Of a stretch of 64,000 nt of DNA, positions 53,447-64,000 are shown piece after piece. Made by a program: the position numbers and the translations under genes. Below the pieces are notes generated by a model that had not been told where the DNA came from, made no database searches, and saw only the letters and a program-made list of their open reading frames with translations. This DNA is from Mactra quadrangularis (taxonomy: Eukaryota > Mollusca > Bivalvia > Venerida > Mactridae). Each line of letters begins with the position of its first letter. The first letter of the stretch is position 1. The stretch lies in the NCBI GenBank assembly GCA_025267735.1, contig CM046304.1, forward strand, positions 14,818,001 through 14,882,000. Reading direction: 5' to 3'.

Positions 53447-56400
53447 ATGTATATGGATCAATTAAATCAAGCTGTTAAAGGAGGTAATTATTGATTATCT
53501 ATTCATGTGTTTCAAGCCAATACATATAAATTTTACATTATATATGATCAGATAATGACTAAACCCTGGTTATTCCCACATATATAAAATGAAACTGGAT
53601 GGGATGCACCACTTGGCACACTTTATAGATTTCACATGCCCCATTTGCCCAATCATTGGCAAAACATATTGATATTGTTAAAACGTGCTTGCCTGATAAA
53701 CACACCATTTAGGAAAAAATGAACAATTGAGATCAATTTCAATATTAATCTAAGAAAATTATCAACACAAGAAGTAATTCCAGCAAATATAAATCTGCTT
53801 TACCATATTGAATGTTGTTCTTTCACTATTTTTGTACACTTATAAATGCCTACTCTCCAATGCATTAGTTTGAAAGATTCACTTGTTCGCTTTCTACCTC
53901 TGCTTAAATAATATGTGCTAACTGATATTTCTATTTTTAAGCAAAGACACATAAACATTTAAATCCCATGACTGTCACTTGTCTTTTTTTTAAAATAGAT
54001 GCAAAAAATTCTCACGCCTGTAATTTCAAAATGTTGAAATACAAAGATGTTGGACAGTTTTGCATTAGTTAGAGAATGGAAAATTAACCGAAACTAAAGT
54101 AAAGTAAACATTGATCTTTTAATCAAGTTAGTATCTTTGATTGATTGTAAACATACAGCAACATATTTAACTTAGATACAAAGGGTAGCCACACTATGTA
54201 CGCGGTTGCATTTGTCACTAGTATGATTATACCATATAGGGTGCTGTTTACACATTTATTTGTACTTATTTTGTCAGGTGATGGTTACAACTAACAAAAA
54301 TGCGTATAAAGTTTTTCAGCTGAATTGGAATTTGGTGAACTTTTATTGGTCGTTCAAAGGTTCATAGTAAAGGTCAATATAATAATTCAACGATCAATAA
54401 GGCAGCGTGGGAATGTAATGTATTCACTGAGCTGCGAGGGGAGCGTGATAAATGCCCCCTCCCCTTTGGAAAATGTAACACCCAGTGGCGCGTCATAGAA
54501 TATATATGGTACATTGTATTATATAGACAATATATTTCTATCTTAGGTATAGCACCATTTCATGAGTATTTACTACAAGGAAGTATAGTAGATTCATCTA
54601 AAGATGTTTTAGTTCATAGATTACGTGGACTATGTGATAATGCTGATTCTAATCCTGAAGCATTCCATGATCATGAAATGATCTTCAGCCTAAGTAAGTA
54701 ACATTTTGTCTATAGTTTGAAGAAGTGTAACTATTCTTTTCTCATTTTCCATTCAACACCCTTATCCTTTGGCCTGTTACCCAGGTCTCGGGAAATTGAT
54801 TTTAGCTTGTAAAAAGCACTTATTTTATTTTGCAGGGCTAGTTGATAATTTTAAATAATGCTTTATAATATAATAAAGTGATAATTTTAAATAATGCTTT
54901 ATAATATAATAAAGTGATAATTTTAAATAATGCTTTATAATATAATAAAGGGATAATTTTAAATAATGCTTTATAATATAATAAAGGGATAATTTTAAAT
55001 AATGCTTTATAATATAATAAAGTGATAATTTTAAATAATGCTTTATAATATAATAAAGTGATAATTTTAATTTATGCTTTATAATATAATAAAGTGATAA
55101 TTTTAAATAATGCTTTATAATATAATAAAGTGATAATTTTAAATAATGCTTTATAATATAATAAATTGGGCTTGTACTTATGAAAATTTAAGGCAATGAC
55201 TGATTTTCACTTGGTGTAGTTTGAGATATAAATCTGTCATACACTAACCTTATGCCACAATATTGGCAACATAGCTCATGCCTAAGCAGTCATGTACTAT
55301 GCTCTAGTTTCACTTCTTGAATTCTGTTTATGGGAAACCTCAGCAATTGTTGCAATGTATAGAGTTTCATTTTGAAATGTTATGAACAACTTATCTTCAA
55401 CAAGTTGAATGATGGAGAGAGATCACTCTTTAATATTCTCTCACTAATGTTCAATGTTATTGTGTCAAGGATATTCTCTTTCTGGTTTAACATGTTAACT
55501 GCTCAGAGAGTCAGAGAGAAGTGACCATTTTCAAGATTCTTTCTCTTTTATAGTAATTAGTTAGACCCTGGTGTTTAACCATATTGTTTATGTATTTGTG
55601 AAATTAAGTTCCGATATTAAAAATCTAAGCCCAAAATCTTGTATGTATACAGGCATACGTATGTATATTATAAAAGAATGTATATAAGTATGAATATGTA
55701 TAATATTTGTATAATTACAGAAGGAAGTCCTCAACAACAACCAATGACAGTGTATTTGAGACACTCTTTAATGCAGACAGATTGCTGGTAAATATATTAT
55801 CATTGTTCATGCTGAAGTATGGTATTAAGGCCTAGACATTTAACATGCATGAGGGTAGAGATAAATGATAACAATTTTGTATTTTCCCAGGCATAAACAA
55901 ATGGGTGCCATTTTGGATAAAAAATCTGGTATTAGCCCCCAGTTCCTGTTTTACTCAACCACAAATGAAAAAAAAAACGAAGCTTGCCATAACATTGTTC
56001 CTCTTTTAGTGATGGTATATACCATTCAAATACATTTTGAATTTCATCAAGTTATCCTGGACATTGAAATTGATCACTAATTGTTTTGGGTCACATATGA
56101 CAGATTGACCAGTTACATGACAGAAATGTTTATAGTGATGTCAACAATGTGTGCTGCTACATAAGTAGATTGGAAATAAAGTAAAATAACACTAACAGCA
56201 TGAAGTACTGGTCATATTTCATTCACCTGTTCTGGTATAATGTTCTCTGTTCCAGAATGCTCTTCTCTTGTGTGCAAAGGAATATTTCGGAACTAGAGCA
56301 ATGTTCTCAAATTGTGTTCCGAATGGAGTAGTTTCAGAACACTGTTATAAACAATATAAAAAATGGCTGTTGCACCTTCATTAAAATAGAGCAGTTGCCC

Positions 56401-59050
56401 CATGTTCTGAAATACTCCATTGACTAAGAACGTGTTCCAAGTGTATACAGCCACTGTTAGTTAACCCATTTGTATAGCTCATTTAAGATAACACTAGACA
56501 TCGTTCACATACAATATTATTTTAATTTGTCTCAAGTTGACCTAAACAACCTATTACTGCTCGTAATAGCTTTTTTTTCAAATGTTTAACTTTCCTGTAT
56601 GCATTGTTTAGCATAATAGATATGCAATGCTAGATAGGTAATTCAGTTATTGTACTATGTTTTTTCAGGCATCTACGATATGTTGGTTCTACAGAATTTG
56701 GTGATAAAACAAGGCATACATTAGTACGTTCATGTGTAGATATAGGTGTATCTGACTCTATTGTCAAATTTCTTAATGAAATTGGATTTAAGTAAGTGAA
56801 TTTTGTTGTATTGTGTAAGAGTATACAATTAATACTCCCTTATCATTATTTTACAAAATATTTCACATTCTACGAAATTAGGATATGCCATTTTAGTAGC
56901 AAGCACTATATCTTGTTTGTAGAATTTTGGTTTCCCAAAAAGAAATGTTCGGTTGCCAAAACTTAAACTTGGTATTCCTGGGCAGCCAGATACCCACTTA
57001 TTTCATAGACTGATTCTATAGAGTTAATTATTTGTATCTCCTTAATTGAGAGTAAACTACCCAGTTAGCTCTGGTAGTAGCTTTATTACTGCACATTCAG
57101 GAGTTTAATTTGGGGCAATAACTACATACCTTGATGAGCTTGGTCATGATTTGTTTCATTGACCTTTCTGCACCTATTTCTATACCAAATAGGGCAGTTG
57201 TCAGCCACTGGGAAGGCATATGCTAAATACTTGGTTTAAAGCATGGGTCCAGTGACCAAGGCCTGTCCAATTGAATAAAAAAATGTGGAAATGGGGTGTA
57301 ATTCACTGTAAACTATATTACCTTATTACATTTAATTATATTTCTCACACTTGTGCATAGTAAGTAGAAGGGACGTGTTAAAGCCTATGTAAAATACCAA
57401 CACTAAATGAGCATTGATTATCTGCCCACTGAACATAAGTCTTCACGGGATTGCTCAATAGATGCCATCATGTAAAAACTCATGTTGACGTGAATTTTTT
57501 TCAGGTTAGAATATGAATTTGTTGCTAAGGGATATTTCTTCCATAAAGGAAGAATGAAGGTCACTGTGTCTAAATTATTTAAGGTAAAATTTTACATTGT
57601 TTAAATTAGTCTTGTACAGTACGCACCCAGGTTTGGAGACAAAAGAAATGTTATGGGTTTTTTTTAATTTCATTGATTGTTTTCGATAGAACCATTATTT
57701 TTTAATATGTTCAATATGGTTGATGATTAAATAAAATATTTTTTTAAATGTATAAATGATCAGAATGCTCAATATGACTTGATATTCTAAGACAATCATG
57801 TTGCTTTTTATAACCCGGGTCTGTAGCGCAGTTAGTTGCGTGCCTGAATTTCCAGCCTAGTGTCCCTAATGGGTTACTGGTTTGAATACCACCTGGGAGG
57901 TTAAACCTTTTCATGAAAATTTGACAATAATGTCAATTTTCTTCCATTAATAAGGTAAATGGAGAAGATTCGGGCCTCTTGGAAGGGTAGGGCAATACAA
58001 GTTATAAGGACAATGGTTCAGGAAAGCTAGTAAGGTGGGCTTGACGCCGTAAAATAACCTGAAATATAGTGTTGACACGGTGTTAAACCCAGTACAGATA
58101 AATGAAATTGTTTAATGTTTTCAGATGAACATACAAGGTGATGTAAACAATCTCGATCCACTAACATTATCATGTTTAGTAGAACTAAGTGTTGTTGTAC
58201 CTACTGGTCAGGAACAAGTTGGTGAAGATATGAAAAACTTTGCTGAACAACTTAAACCGTATCCTTTACTTACACATGTGTTACATACTACGAAATTACG
58301 ATATAAAAGTAGTTGTACGAACATGTCATTTTAGAAGCAAGCTCTATATCTAGTTAGTAGATTTTTGGTTGCCCAAAGGAAATTATTGGCTGCCTGATCT
58401 AAAAAGTAAATGTCCCTGGCAACCGGACACCTGCTTATTTTGTTGATTGGTGTTATAATGACTGGGAGATTTTTTTAGAGATAAGTGTGTTCATTATATT
58501 ACCAAAGTACAAGTACTTCAAAGCATTTTTTTCAAGGAACAAATTAATTCTGATGACTTAATGTAAGCATTTTAGTGCAGAATATTTAATTATACTTTAA
58601 TACATCATCACTAGAATGATTTTTTCTTAACATAGCATTTTTTTTTCAAGATTGCCAATAAAAATGTAAGTGGCTGCATTTTAGTGAGTGGGTTGGTCAG
58701 AATACTACTAACAAACGCTTTTTCAAGGATTGTCTGATATAATTTTATCATTTTCATTATCATACTTCATGTATAAATTATTTTGTTGTGGCTGAGTGGT
58801 TACGATGTTGGAATGGAATCTTTGGATACCCTGTTGCTTCCCTGAGCAAGAAACTTATCCTAATAGCTCAGTTCTGGGGGACCAGAAAGTGGACTCAAAA
58901 GTGATTAACCTAAATTGTAAGAGCTTATTCCACATTAGAGATAAAATGAATAAGATTTAACTGATTGTTGAATTTCCTTAACCTTACCATAGTCTGGTCC
59001 AGTTGGAGAAAGTAGATCACAGAAGACAGCAACAGCAAGCAGCTACGTGA
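53447..59050 (+). CDS. MED18: Mediator complex subunit 18
   Basis: Seven coding exons join in frame at GT-AG sites: 53447-53483, 54547-54693, 55721-55787, 56669-56791, 57505-57583, 58125-58258, 58993-59050. They give 214 residues, against 208 in human MED18. MED18 is a head-module subunit of Mediator, which in the nucleus links activators to RNA polymerase II; with MED20 it forms the movable jaw. Matching landmarks are HEYLLQGSIVDSS, VHRLRGLCDN, FHDHEMIFSLKGS, WHLRYVGSTEFGDKTRHTLV, EYEFVAKGYFFHKGRMKV and VELSVVVPTGQ with DDMKNFAEQLKP-type residues, then a last exon LVQLEKVDHRRQ. The acceptor at 53411 indicates a spliced 5' UTR. The start could be M1 or M3 (MYMDQL). The C-terminal tail is glutamine-rich (RRQQQQAAT). 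The last donor is weak (CC|GTATCC). Confidence 0.94.
54844..55168. repeat. 36-bp AT-rich minisatellite, 9 units, in a MED18 intron
   Basis: The unit GATAATTTTAAATAATGC then TTTATAATATAATAAAGT is repeated nine times, with very few changes (AAAGG for AAAGT, AATTTATGC once). It lies between coding exons 2 and 3 of MED18. Confidence 0.95.
56869..57010 (+). repeat. Intronic dispersed repeat in MED18, copy 1
   Basis: CTACGAAATTAGGATATGCC, ATTTTAGTAGCAAGCACTAT and TGGGCAGCCAGATACCCAC match 58286-58440 in the same orientation. It is in the intron after coding exon 4. Confidence 0.65.
57812..58062 (+). mobile_element. tRNA-derived SINE, copy 2, in a MED18 intron
   Basis: CCCGGGTCTGTAGCGCAGTT (A-box region), TACTGGTTTGAATACCACC (B-box region), then ATGAAAATTTGACAATAATG and CTTGACGCCGTAAAATAACC. 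It is collinear with 3863-4113. Confidence 0.8.
58259..58334 (+). other. Alternative MED18 C terminus by read-through of the last intron
   Basis: If the weak donor at 58258/58259 is not used, the frame stays open for 25 more codons to a TAG at 58332-58334. This would replace the conserved LVQLEKVD tail with an unrelated one. Its second half lies in a dispersed repeat also found at 56.87 kb. I regard the spliced form as the main product. Confidence 0.4.
58286..58440 (+). repeat. Intronic dispersed repeat in MED18, copy 2
   Basis: CATACTACGAAATTACGATA, CATTTTAGAAGCAAGCTCTA and CTGGCAACCGGACACCTGC mirror copy 1 position by position. Confidence 0.65.
58785..58955 (+). mobile_element. tRNA-headed SINE in the last MED18 intron
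   Basis: GTGGCTGAGTGGTTACGATG resembles a tRNA-type A-box head. It is followed by TTGCTTCCCTGAGCAAGAAA and CTTATCCTAATAGCTCAGTT, as in the fragment at 53.1 kb. Confidence 0.6.
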
Positions 59051-59552
59051 ATGAACATAGTAAAACAAGACTCTACTTATACAGTGAACTAATTATGTGT
59101 ATATGTTTCTTTGAGAGAAAAAAATGGTTGCAGATTGTGGACTGCTGTTTTTACAAGTGTCTGCTGTATTCTTGTAAAATAGGGTACATGCCTTATGATT
59201 CAAATAGACTGCTTGGAGGAGGCATGACAATCGATTGATTTGGAACTCAAATTGATTGTTTTTTTGTCAGTACAAAAATGGATGCATCTGTTATGAATAA
59301 ACTGAAAAACCCATTAATTTGTAAACCTAATATGATCTTTTTACTGAGTTGTTATAATGAAGAACTTACAGTGAAGGATATTTTGTTATGTTACTCATGT
59401 ATATATTATTGGTCTAATTTCTTGAAACTATTTACCTGAGATGAATCTCATTACATGTTTATGAAAGCAGATTATGGTTAGGTAATCAATAATCCCAATA
59501 ATTATCAGATACTTTTTAGATGAAATATGATATGTAAAGATTATATATTGTA

Positions 59553-59558
59553 AATAAA
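59553..59558 (+). terminator. Candidate MED18 polyadenylation signal
   Basis: AATAAA, immediately followed by a second overlapping AATAAAT, about 0.5 kb after the stop codon. Confidence 0.5.
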
Positions 59559-59879
59559 ATAAATATCATCATCAAGTTCTGTTTAGTAGTAATATACTTT
59601 CAACATAAAAAAATCTTTAACAAAACATGCAATTTTCACAATTTTTAACCAATGAAATGTAGACATAATACACTGTTCAATGTATAAAGTTTATTTGGTA
59701 GTTAGGGACCTTGCTAGTCACTTGCAAAACAAATGAATCTGCAAGCATTAGAACTTACCAGATCACTTTAAATGGAATTTTTAATTCAGAGGAAAGCCGT
59801 TGTTAAAGGCTAAAATCATTGTCGGATACACACCGTTGATAAACATAATGTTAATGAACAGTTGTAGGTATCCCATGAT

Positions 59880-60005
59880 GGCTTAAATCAGCTGATCTGA
59901 TCCACTAAAGAAAGGAAGCCCTGAATCAGGACCAGGAATCAAACCATGACTTTTGGTTTATTGTCTAGTGAATGTCACTAAGCCACGCCTACCAGTTACA
60001 GCATA
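59880..60005 (-). mobile_element. tRNA-headed SINE fragment
   Basis: On the minus strand, GGCGTGGCTTAGTGACATTC then AGTCATGGTTTGATTCCTGG shows A-box and B-box-like spacing. No conserved tail was found. Confidence 0.45.
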
Positions 60006-60497
60006 AATATAACAAGAGTCAGTTTTTTCAAAAAAGTTTATTTTTCTATAATTATAATACACAAGATTTAACTAAATCTATAAACTATTCTATATAAAAC
60101 AAAGACAACATATAAAATATATAATAAATAAGATAACTTATAGGCCAAAAAATACTGAAGAGTGTCAATACATGTATATCAATATCAAACAACTTGAAAT
60201 CGGACTCATTGTAGTTTTGTTTTAGTAAAATATTGCTTCTGTTTTAGAAAAATATTTTTTTTTACTTTAACAAGGAGCCATATTGTTTCAGTTTCTTGAG
60301 CCATTTTGTTGTCTTTAAATGCAAGCTTTTTTATTGAGTACTATGGCATACAAAAGAAGCATGTAACTGAGTATAGAGATCGAGCCATTATAAACACAAC
60401 TTACTATTAATGAAAATACAAGTTAAATTATCTAATATATGAAGAAGGTTACCATACCAATATAAAATATGAAGCACAAACTGTTACCAGATGAGAC

Positions 60498-60828
60498 TTA
60501 TGCCCCTGAAGTTACAATTTCTATGATACATAATACATGACCTTGACCTTGAGTGTTAAAAGTCAAATCTTGCATGTGACACAAATGGCATTGACTTTAG
60601 CGCTTTACTTTAGTCATAATCTTACACACATGACCTTGATTATAACCTGTGCTAAGTCAGAATTTTGCATGTGACAAATAGTCAGAAGTTAGGGAACATT
60701 TATGTTGTCAAAAAATAAAAATTCATTCAGAAGTTATCAATTTACAACAGTCACCAAGACATGAAATATGAAGAACAGACAGATTGGACAGTCCCTCTGC
60801 TATAAGCCAACTTTCAGGGGCATAAAAA
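60498..60828. mobile_element. TIR element with TTATGCCCCTGAA ends
   Basis: TTATGCCCCTGAAGTT and its complement AACTTTCAGGGGCATAA enclose about 330 bp with TGACCTTGACCTTGAGTG motifs and a GAACAGACAGATTGGACAG tract near the right end. The build is like that of the TATACGCCCG element at 10.6 kb, on a small scale. Confidence 0.6.
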
Positions 60829-63650
60829 TACAATTAAAATGCACCATGAACTAAAACAAACTAAAAAAAGGCACATTTTCTACCATTCTTAATTCGTTCA
60901 TCTTTCTATACTAAAGTTGTGTTAATCACTAAATGCACACTTCAAAATTACATGCATGAGATTTATTGCCATGAAAAAGAAAGATCAGAACAATATCGAT
61001 GTAAAGATATACATACAATCTCTACAGCTAATAGTTTTGTTGAGTTATCATGTTATATTATTGCTTGGACCATCGGTGAAAGTTCATTATTTTAATAATC
61101 ATGAAATTCATTCCATACCAGAAATTTTTTTTTCCCCGCTTTGTACAAAATCCAGTGTGTAAGAACCACCGAAACACTTTCTATCAATGTATATTTTGAT
61201 GAGGCTTCATTCAATCAGGCCATTAATTTATACTGGTATACAAGGCAGAACAAGTTAAGTCAAATATATATGAAATGTACAATATCAATAAATAACCAAA
61301 CTATTGTCCTCATACATTTATGTAAGCTACATTGTATATATACTTTTCAATTTTGCAGTCCAAACAATTCATGAAGTAAGGTTTTTCTTAGTCGAAGCAA
61401 TTCATTAAGTAAGTTTTTTTCTCCAAATCTGGTCTCAAGGTCATGTACATATACCTTGACCTTCTAGTACTGTACCATGATGAAAGTAGGAAATTAAAAC
61501 AATAATTTAAATCCAAATAAATGTCAAATAAATTATCTCTTGGTTTTTTTTTCAAGATTAATTTCTATGGAAAGAAATTATCGAACATGATTTTCATAGA
61601 TACCCATCACCAAATCAACCAACAAAAATCCAACACAAAACAAGAAACAAACCAAACAGTCTAAAGCCAAACCTTGGTAGAACCAACATACCGAAAAAAT
61701 TAAGGACCCTTCAACAGGCGATCAAAAAAATTATATGAAATAATATAAATTTCCATCATTTCAGCCAAAGTACACAGGTCCAAATTGCACACATTGTGAA
61801 CACTAGTCCTGGCCATGAGTATGTATACAGAGCAATAAATATTAGAAGTGTAATGGTTAACCGATATACATGATCATGTTGCAATACAAATTTTGACATT
61901 TTTAATTGGTTCAGTTTTTCCTGAACCAGCTTTTGTTATTAAGTGCTGATCGTTCCTATCAGAATCTGATTAAAATCTTAATAAAAATGTGTTGAAAACA
62001 ACTTGAAATTGTGCTTAAAATGTTAATTCCCCTCAAAAGTCTGTTTCAAAATATACATTTTCTAACACATAACCTATTTTACAAAAGTCATTCAAATATT
62101 TGGATAGAAGATCATTTGAAAATAAACATATCTGTGTAACAAATGCAATGTACATGCATTAATACTTTGCATGTCTACTTAAATACCAATATATGGTTTT
62201 TTACCATATCATTACACCCCTAATAAATATACCTAGAATTAGAATACGTCAGTATAACACAATCCTTCAAGAGCTTGAGACGGAATGTAAAGCAAATAGA
62301 AAACAAGACAAGCTGTATGATTGGAAGCTCTCTAGGTACCCTGTTAAATATTTTAACTTGAACAGTACTTTCAGAACAAAATAACAATCACAAAAACAGC
62401 AGCTTTTACAAAGGAGAAGCACTCTTTCCCAGGTCTGAAAGCTTATACCCATGTATATCTTAACTAAAAACAGCAAATTGTATTACTGGCCAAAAATGTA
62501 GCATTTATTTTAACCTGGCAGAAAGTTCTGATCCACAACATTCCACAGAAAAAATAAATCATAGTTCACTATAAATTCACATTCTCCATTAAAAATTATT
62601 AAATCTCTTTTAAAGGACTATCAATCATTTCATAGTATCAATAAATCATAAAACTTTAAACTGCACCTGTAAGTTCAAAGGAGTCTAGGCTGAATGTATA
62701 ACTATCCATTTTAAAATAAGTGTACAAGTAACCTTGAAATCAACCTCAGTAACCCAGGGTATTATTTGACAACGTACGAGTACCACAGGTTTCTGACGAT
62801 GCCATGAAATGGCAATGTACTAAACAAAAAGCATAGATAAAAGCAAATGATTATATAAAAATAAATGTTGAAACAATCCTATACTACGTAATACTCGGTG
62901 TACATTAGACTAGATAGACAAATATCAGATCCTTCCAGCACTTAGAAATTATCTTTTAACATTGTATAATACATGATTCAGAAATATGGCAAAAACATGT
63001 ATACTGGTAGTGTAAAATCAATGTTGAATTATGCAGTAATGTCAACAGCTGATAAAGATGCAATAAAAAATTTGTATTTTTTACTAATCTCAAGACTGTC
63101 AAACCAATACTAGATATACAGTTAGTGTTCATGATTATATATTTATATACATGTATATTAAAGAATTAAAAAGAATTGTTGAATAATGACTGTTAAACCA
63201 ATATTAAGTTAGTGTTCCTACATATACATACGCATATAAATATTAAAAAGTATTAATAAATAATAAAAACCCTACGTTCATTTACATTGAAAGCATTCAC
63301 TTCTTTTGTTGTACAAGAGAATGAATGACATTATTACGATAACCATGATCAAAGATCCAGACAAATCTGAAACTATGCATAAGTATTTTTCCGACACAAA
63401 AAACAAAATCTAAACTTTTGTTTTTTAAGGACAAATAAAATGAGCTTCAAGTAAACTTTTATGTAAATGCAATTCAAAATTTAATATGGAAGAGTTTTAA
63501 CAAAGATTATCAAATATATATTTTCAAAAAAGAAAAAACAATGAGCACATCATTCTAAACAATGGAGATGAAAAACTTAATCAAAAGTGATTTGTCATTA
63601 AAAAAACAACTTAATATCAGCAAGGCATTAACAAAAACAATGTTTGTTTT
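60829..63650. other. Non-coding stretch, no gene recognised
   Basis: AT-rich. Short frames such as 60956-61162, 61141-61374 and 62193-62384 have no recognisable domain or splice context. A degraded piece near 62745-62800 (AACCCAGGGTATTATTTGAC) resembles 33.05 kb. It may be a 3' UTR or intron of a gene outside the window. Confidence 0.4.
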
Positions 63651-63654
63651 ATAC

Positions 63655-63765
63655 TCATCTGGTATCTGGACCCATACCCATAACCATTCTATCAATGGGA
63701 AGTGGCAGGATTTGAATTCAGTGGCTTTCACCACTTGGCCATTGAGTTTCTTTGTCAGTAAAGCG
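63655..63765 (-). mobile_element. tRNA-headed SINE fragment
   Basis: Minus strand: CTCAATGGCCAAGTGGTGAA, then AATTCAAATCCTGCCACTTC and ATGGGTATGGGTCCAGATAC. The A- and B-box positions fit a Leu/Ser-type tRNA-derived SINE head. Confidence 0.5.
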
Positions 63766-64000
63766 GAAACAAACACTAATTTTACTTAGGCCTTCCAGAC
63801 TGACATAGAAACATAGAAATTAAAACTCTAAGAAATAAATAAACAGAAATTATTGCTCATTGTGAAGAAACATTTGTACATGTTTGCAACATAGTTTTAT
63901 GCCTAGCTTTTAAAGATTCTTTCTCAAAGGCAAAAAGATTCAAATGATAAAGAATAAAGTACACCAAACTTGAAAAAGAGAAATGTTATTATAATTGTAA

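Noticed and set aside
58125..58334. A stand-alone 69-residue gene
   Set aside because: It is MED18 coding exon 6 plus intron read-through; the ATG is an internal methionine.

Overview
This is a window of an animal nuclear genome, most likely a bivalve mollusc. The evidence is AT-rich DNA, genes split by GT-AG introns with long gaps, Mediator/KCTD/DHHC genes with animal-type architecture, and a repeat load of a molluscan kind: runs built on CCTTGACCTTTGACC, GGAC microsatellites, TATACCCCCG hairpins, tRNA-headed SINEs and many foldback or MITE-like elements. The species call is inference. No bacterial operon, CRISPR array, rRNA or functional tRNA gene was seen.

Four protein-coding genes are supported. 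(1) 17792-18550, minus: an intronless KCTD-type BTB/T1 protein with a spliced 5' UTR. (2) 23919-24992, plus: a four-pass DHHC palmitoyltransferase whose coding region is one exon. (3) About 37.56-50.78 kb, minus, with a non-coding first exon near 52.43 kb: a nuclear-looking protein of at least 652 residues over 17 coding exons. It has acidic and serine-rich parts, two copies of a W/KFE module, and a C-terminal region I compare to the DUF4211 region of QSER1/PRR12. (4) 53447-59050, plus: MED18, seven coding exons, 214 residues. Genes 3 and 4 are head to head and probably share a promoter region at about 52.43-53.4 kb.

The rest is mostly repeats. 1-5.8 kb: an ACGTG palindromic element and a partial copy, a tRNA-derived SINE, and a 110-bp direct repeat. 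6.5-8.7 kb: a dispersed repeat split by a 1625-bp hAT-like element with a perfect 8-bp target duplication. 10.6-13.1 kb: a 2.5-kb tandem-unit element. 13.1-15.1 kb: an array around AAGATGGC, interrupted by LINE 3' ends. 15.4-17.3 kb: microsatellite plus hairpins, a 48-bp minisatellite, a 50-bp satellite with a 16-bp palindrome, and a TATACCCCCG element. 20-23.5 kb: MITEs, a hairpin and an 864-bp foldback element. 25.7-37.5 kb: a gene-poor stretch with nested MITEs, foldbacks and three more TATACCCCCG elements. 59.6-64 kb: no gene recognised, only SINE pieces and one TIR element.

The genes act in separate processes: transcription (MED18), probably chromatin (the DUF4211-like protein), protein lipidation (DHHC enzyme), and probably ubiquitin ligase adaptation or another BTB role (KCTD). 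I see no pathway linking them beyond the divergent pair.
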